From an uncultured Mediterranea sp. (GTDB lineage Bacteria > Bacteroidota > Bacteroidia > Bacteroidales > Bacteroidaceae): 10,440 nucleotides of DNA. Below, one piece after another: positions 6,965-10,440 of the stretch (position 1 is the first letter of the stretch; each line of letters begins with the position of its first letter). The notes beneath the pieces are model-generated. The model had not been told where the DNA came from and searched no databases. It saw nothing but the letters and a program-made list of their open reading frames with translations. The position numbers and the translations under genes were made by a program. The DNA lies in NCBI GenBank assembly GCA_946007445.1, contig CAMGAL010000044.1, positions 1 through 10,440 on the forward strand, in the 5' to 3' direction.

Positions 6965-8509
6965 ATGAAGAATATACTCAAAAATATAGCATTGACCACC
7001 CTCCTGGTGAGTGGTGCCACGCTGACCTCGTGCACAGGTTCGTTCCTCGACGAGGATAGCAACCCCAACGTATTGTCGCCCTCAACCTTCTGGAAGAGTG
7101 AGTCCGACATTATGAAGGGCCTCACAGCTGCCTACGCAGCCCTGCAACCCAGTGCCAGCTGGGCCATCCCCTACGAGCGCTACATCGTGATTGACAACTA
7201 CCGCAGCGACGAGTGCGACTTCCGCGCCGACGTCAGCTCGTGGATGGCGTTGGCCATGTACACCAACGAGTCGACCAACAGTGTGACCAAAACAGAGTGG
7301 ACCAACCTCTACACCGGTATCAACTACGCCAACCAGTGCATCGACAACATCCCCAACGTGCCCGAAAGCAGCAGTGGCGTGGCCGACCTGAAGCGCCAGG
7401 CGCTGGCCGAAGCCCGCTTCCTGCGCGCTTTCTTCTACTACCGCCTCTACATCAACTACGGTGAGAATCTGCCCATCTTCCTGCATCAGATAGAGGGCAA
7501 GGAAGAGGAGTTCTATCCTCCACAGGCTGGAGCAGGCGAAGTGGTGAAGCTGATTGAGACCGAGCTGAAGGATGTGCAGGACGACCTGCCCGAAAGCTAC
7601 GATGCTGCCTATGCCGGCCGCGCTACACGCTATGCCGCTGCAGCCCTGCTGGGCAAGTTCTACATGTTCCGCCACGAACTGTCGAAAGCGGAGGCCGAGT
7701 TTGCCAAGCTGATAGGCAAGTTCCGCCTCGTGGACAACTACTACGACAACTTCGACGGTATGCACGAGAACAACAGCGAGTCGGTACTGGAGCTGCAGTT
7801 CACGGGCGACATGAGCGGCGGCCAGTATGAATACAACCTGTTTGCCATCCACTTGGCTTCGTTCAATGCCGTGTACGACGGTTACGGTGGTTATGAAGAG
7901 GCCTATCCTACGCCTTGGCTCTGCAATGTGCTGAAGAACGACCTCACCGTCGATGGCAAGCACAGTGCCCGTGCCTTGGGTACCATCATCTTCGACGACC
8001 CCGATTGCCGTCCCTTCTACTACGAAGAGGGCAAATCGTTCAAGGACTACCACAGCGAGGGCGAAGTGTTCTGGCACAAGTATGTATACTACGATCCTTC
8101 ACAAGGCCCCTGGTGGGACAACAGCGGCTTCAACGTACCTCTGATTCGCTACGCCGACGTGCTGCTGCTCTATGCCGAGTGTCTGAACGACCGTGGCGCC
8201 ACAGCCGATGCCATCGGCTACATCAACCAGGTGCGCGCCCGTGTCAACGTACCTGCCCTGCCCACCACCATGAGCAAGCAGGAGGTATTGAAGCACCTGC
8301 AGGATGTGGAGCGTCCGTGTGAGTTGGCCTTGGAGGGTTCGCGCTGGTATGACCTCATCCGCTGGGGCATCGTGGAAAACACCTTGAAGGAGCACGAGAA
8401 GCCTTACGCTAGCAACTTCGTGAGCACCAAGCACACCTTGCTGCCCATTCCTCACAATGAATTCCTGATGAACACCGACTGGGAGCAGAATCCCGGATAT
8501 AGCAAGTAA
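6965..8509 (+). CDS. SusD/RagB-family surface glycan-binding lipoprotein
   Basis: Surface lipoprotein that sits on the SusC channel as a lid and binds incoming glycan. The 514-residue protein starts with a lipoprotein signal: lipobox LTSC with lipidated Cys23 (VSGATLTSC). The N-terminal SusD domain begins at FLDEDSNPNVLSPSTFWKSE, with TPR-like helices such as the segment around KRQALAEARFLRAFFYYRLY. The C-terminal RagB/SusD domain carries the family signatures RYADVLLLYAECLNDRG, AIGYINQVRARVNVP and LEGSRWYDLIRWG. It ends at NTDWEQNPGYSK, a typical terminus. The 24-base gap to the susC-like gene and the terminator at 8535-8590 define a two-gene transcription unit. Aromatic residues are plentiful, but which ones bind sugar cannot be told. 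It appears intact. Confidence 0.95.
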   Translation: MKNILKNIALTTLLVSGATLTSCTGSFLDEDSNPNVLSPSTFWKSESDIMKGLTAAYAALQPSASWAIPYERYIVIDNYRSDECDFRADVSSWMALAMYTNESTNSVTKTEWTNLYTGINYANQCIDNIPNVPESSSGVADLKRQALAEARFLRAFFYYRLYINYGENLPIFLHQIEGKEEEFYPPQAGAGEVVKLIETELKDVQDDLPESYDAAYAGRATRYAAAALLGKFYMFRHELSKAEAEFAKLIGKFRLVDNYYDNFDGMHENNSESVLELQFTGDMSGGQYEYNLFAIHLASFNAVYDGYGGYEEAYPTPWLCNVLKNDLTVDGKHSARALGTIIFDDPDCRPFYYEEGKSFKDYHSEGEVFWHKYVYYDPSQGPWWDNSGFNVPLIRYADVLLLYAECLNDRGATADAIGYINQVRARVNVPALPTTMSKQEVLKHLQDVERPCELALEGSRWYDLIRWGIVENTLKEHEKPYASNFVSTKHTLLPIPHNEFLMNTDWEQNPGYSK

Positions 8510-8534
8510 TCGGTCCTCTGGTTACTGACGCGAC

Positions 8535-8595
8535 AAGCTGAAACGCAGAGGGACCTTCACGGATACCTCTGTGTTTCAGCTTCTTTTATATATTG
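8535..8595 (+). terminator. Intrinsic terminator between susD and the GH63 gene
   Basis: AAGCTGAAACGCAGAGG (8535-8551) pairs with CCTCTGTGTTTCAGCTT (8566-8582) over 17 positions with a single G-U wobble, around a 14-base loop. A T-rich tract (TTCTTTTATATATT) follows directly. It starts 26 bases after the susD stop. This should end most susC/susD transcripts, or lower expression of the GH63 gene if there is read-through. Confidence 0.85.
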
Positions 8596-8627
8596 ACAAC
8601 TTATCCATTGCAAAAACTTAAGTCAAG

Positions 8628-10440
8628 ATGAAAATCACCTCTCTCTGTGGCATGGCTGCCTGTTGTCTACTCGCAGCCTGTACTTCGCTGCCACAACCAT
8701 CAGAAAACGAGGCGCTTCTCCTCCGGCAGGATGATTTCTGCAACCTGATTAACGTGAAGAATGTGCCCACACAACCTCGTAACCGCTATGTGGACCTCCA
8801 TCTGTTTGCCGACTGCGGCGCCTGGTCGGGCTATGCCCTGCCCGAGAATCAGAGCAGTCAGTATGCCGGCGCTTTCATAGGCCCGATGACGATGAATGGC
8901 TACGGATGGATGGCTGCCACCCTGGCTCAACCCATCGTCCAAGTAGATGGCAAACCCTACGACTTGGTGCGTAACGTGCAGACCACCAAATACCTGCCCG
9001 GACGACTGGTGCAGGAGTTTGCCGACGAGCAGTTGCATCTAGTGACTGAACTCTGCTTCGCCACCCAACGGACAGCCGTGGTGCGTACGGTCATTCAGAA
9101 CATCAGCAATCAGCCCCTGACCCTCTCCCTGGGGTGGCAAGGCGGCACTTTCCCCGGCACGGCCCAGTGGCAGGTAGAAGGACACATAGCCACCGCCATG
9201 CGCCTGCGCGACTCGGCCCAGGTGGCTACCAACTTCCTGACAGCCGAAAGGGTGAATCGCGTGGGACAAGACAGCCTCAGCGTCACCGAGCAGGAGGCTC
9301 TGCAGTTGCAACCCGGACAACGCTACCAGTCGCACTACACCCAAAGTGTCGTATTGAAACAGGAAGACCTGACGGGCGAAGTGGTCCATGCGGCAGCCAT
9401 GAATGTAGACCAGTGTTTTGACAACAATGCAGAGCGCTGGAACGGCTGGCTGAAACAACTGTTGAACGGAAAGAGCAGCTATCTGAAGGAAAACAAATAC
9501 CGCAAGGTGCTGGTCAAGGCCATGATGACGCTGAACAGCAACTGGCGTTCGGCCGCCGGCGACCTACTCCATGCAGGCAGCAACCCCTCCTATACGGGCT
9601 TTGTGAACGGCGTCTGGTCGTGGGATTCGTGGAAGATTGCCTCGGCCAACGTGCTCTACAACCCCAAGATGGCCAAGGACGAGATGCGCACCCTCTTCGA
9701 CTACCAGGCCGAAGATGGCATGGTGCCCGACTTCATCGGCTATAACCGAAAGTATAACAACTGGCGTGACTCGAAGCCGCCTGTAGCAGCTTGGGGCACC
9801 ATGAACGTCTATCGCGCTACGGGCGACAAGGAGTTCCTGGGCGAGATGTTCGACAAACTGATGAAGTTCCACCAATGGTGGTATGACAAACGCGACCACA
9901 ATCACAACGGAGTGTGCGAATATGGTTCGACGGACGGCACACTGATTGCCGCTTGCTGGGAGAGCGGTATGGACAACGGCGTGCGCTTCGACGATGCAGT
10001 GATGCTGGAGAACGGCGAGAAGGCCTGGTCGATGAATCAGGAGAACATCTGCCTGAACTCCTTCCTCTATGCTGAGAAGCGCATCCTGGCTGAGATGGCC
10101 GACATCCTGGGCCGCAAAGAGCTGGTCGCCCGGCTGAACCTGGCCTCGCGCGAGCGGCTCACCGGCGTAATGCCCCTCCGGGCGTTCAGCCGCGAAGCCT
10201 ACGAGGAACAGCGCTTCGACGGCGCCAACCGCGACCTGATGAGCACCCAGCTGTTTACCAACCGCGTCATGGCCATGATGAGCCCTGTGATGAACCTGAT
10301 CATGTACGGCGTGATCACGGCCATCGTCTGGTTCGGCGGCAAGGGCATCGACGCGGGTACGCTGCAGGTGGGCGATATGATCGCCTTCATCTCTTACACC
10401 ATGCAGATCGTGATGAGCTTTTTGATGCTGGCCATGGTCT
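8628..10440 (+). CDS. GH63-family glucosidase lipoprotein, 3' part replaced by an ABC exporter segment
   Basis: One open frame of 604 codons runs to the window edge; only about residues 1-500 belong to the glycosidase. GH63 enzymes of the E. coli YgjK type are inverting alpha-glucosidases with an (alpha/alpha)6 barrel. The start at 8628 gives a lipoprotein signal with lipobox LAAC (Cys18), so the enzyme is likely membrane-anchored in the envelope. Residues about 25-280 match the N-terminal beta-rich domain. The barrel follows, with NGVWSWDSWK (327-336), the conserved NWRDSKPP (378-385) and ESGMDNGVRFDD from residue 445. By analogy with GH63/GH37 relatives, Asp449 is the likely general acid. 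The catalytic base lies in the C-terminal part of the family, which is missing here, so the encoded protein should be inactive as drawn. From about residue 498 the frame reads as an ABC exporter. It lies 118 bases after susD, past a terminator, with no clear promoter of its own. Together with the SusR-like, SusC and SusD genes it suggests an alpha-glucoside locus. Confidence 0.8.
   Translation, partial: MKITSLCGMAACCLLAACTSLPQPSENEALLLRQDDFCNLINVKNVPTQPRNRYVDLHLFADCGAWSGYALPENQSSQYAGAFIGPMTMNGYGWMAATLAQPIVQVDGKPYDLVRNVQTTKYLPGRLVQEFADEQLHLVTELCFATQRTAVVRTVIQNISNQPLTLSLGWQGGTFPGTAQWQVEGHIATAMRLRDSAQVATNFLTAERVNRVGQDSLSVTEQEALQLQPGQRYQSHYTQSVVLKQEDLTGEVVHAAAMNVDQCFDNNAERWNGWLKQLLNGKSSYLKENKYRKVLVKAMMTLNSNWRSAAGDLLHAGSNPSYTGFVNGVWSWDSWKIASANVLYNPKMAKDEMRTLFDYQAEDGMVPDFIGYNRKYNNWRDSKPPVAAWGTMNVYRATGDKEFLGEMFDKLMKFHQWWYDKRDHNHNGVCEYGSTDGTLIAACWESGMDNGVRFDDAVMLENGEKAWSMNQENICLNSFLYAEKRILAEMADILGRKELVARLNLASRERLTGVMPLRAFSREAYEEQRFDGANRDLMSTQLFTNRVMAMMSPVMNLIMYGVITAIVWFGGKGIDAGTLQVGDMIAFISYTMQIVMSFLMLAMV
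10104..10142. other. Chimeric junction between the GH63 gene and an ABC exporter gene
   Basis: Left of here the frame is GH63-like (ILAEMADILGRKE); right of it the frame is an ABC exporter membrane domain (LNLASRERLTGV). The stretch ELVARLN at 10119-10139 resembles both families, so a short shared sequence may have allowed the join. G+C is 31 of 60 bases at 10021-10080 but 44 of 60 at 10141-10200. No mobile-element signature is visible. A metagenomic assembly chimera is the most likely cause. Confidence 0.75.
10119..10440 (+). CDS. ABC multidrug exporter membrane domain, internal fragment
   Basis: Fragment of a type-IV (LmrA/BmrC-like) ABC exporter half-transporter, which fuses six membrane helices to an ATPase. 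The visible part starts in the cytoplasmic end of the fourth helix region (LNLASRERLTGV, then LRAFSREAYEEQRFDGANRD), the family's 'RAFnrE' signature. Two more membrane stretches follow, around MSPVMNLIMYGVITAIVWFG and VGDMIAFISYTMQIVMSFLM, with the loop GIDAGTLQVGDM between them typical of the family. The ATPase domain would lie beyond the right edge. The start of this gene is absent and its frame happens to continue that of the GH63 gene. The G+C content and protein style resemble Firmicutes of the gut (Oscillospiraceae-like), which is an inference. It has no evident role in the sugar locus. Confidence 0.8.

Noticed and set aside
8593..8598. TTGACA as a -35 box for the GH63 gene
   Set aside because: Bacteroidetes promoters use TTTG and TAnnTTTG, and no TATAAT-like or TAnnTTTG element lies at the right distance downstream.
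10119..10440. A natural bifunctional glycosidase-transporter fusion
   Set aside because: The glycosidase is cut before its catalytic base, the exporter starts in the middle of its membrane domain, and G+C jumps at the join. A real fusion would keep whole domains.

Overview
The window reads as Bacteroidales DNA, most likely from a gut commensal. It carries a SusC/SusD outer-membrane pair, a SusR-like membrane-spanning regulator, start codons without Shine-Dalgarno sequences and a TAnnTTTG-type promoter element. Coding regions are about 50-60% G+C and the gaps between genes are AT-rich. Species cannot be set from the sequence alone.

Layout. (1) About 1-1205, minus strand: the wreck of an AcrB-type RND efflux pump gene. 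It has no 5' half, an internal deletion of about 40 codons marked by a stop, a one-base frameshift and a second deletion of about 170 codons just before the C-terminus. (2) About 1200-1237: a breakpoint, across which the RND remnant lies head to head with (3) a LytTR-family response regulator (plus, to 1861) that has also lost its 5' end. (4) 1862-2033: intergenic region with a hairpin just after the regulator stop and a Bacteroidetes-type promoter. (5) 2034-3653: SusR-like regulator with a signal peptide, periplasmic TPRs, one membrane helix, a coiled coil and a C-terminal LuxR-type HTH. (6) 3654-3859: 206-base leader with a candidate promoter, three spaced TGTAGA-type motifs, and a long inverted repeat whose right arm covers the susC start codon. 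(7) 3860-6940 susC-like and 6965-8509 susD-like, 24 bases apart. (8) 8535-8590: strong intrinsic terminator. (9) 8628 onward: GH63-family glucosidase lipoprotein. From about 10119 the same frame becomes the membrane domain of an ABC exporter with higher G+C, to the window edge.

How it fits together. Genes 5-9 look like a compact polysaccharide (more likely oligosaccharide) utilisation locus. The regulator would sense an imported sugar in the periplasm and activate the susC/susD operon. SusD captures glycan at the cell surface, the SusC TonB-dependent channel imports it, and the GH63 enzyme would release glucose from an alpha-glucoside. GH63 and the SusR-type regulator both point to an alpha-glucoside, but the exact substrate is not visible.

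Caution. Both ends look rearranged: a gene-to-gene breakpoint near 1.2 kb, a multiply deleted RND gene, and an in-frame jump from a Bacteroidales glycosidase to a Firmicutes-like exporter near 10.12 kb. A chimeric or faulty assembly explains the right end best. The left end could be real gene decay or the same kind of artefact. I see no phage, insertion sequence, CRISPR array, tRNA or rRNA, and nothing that I would call a wholly new system.
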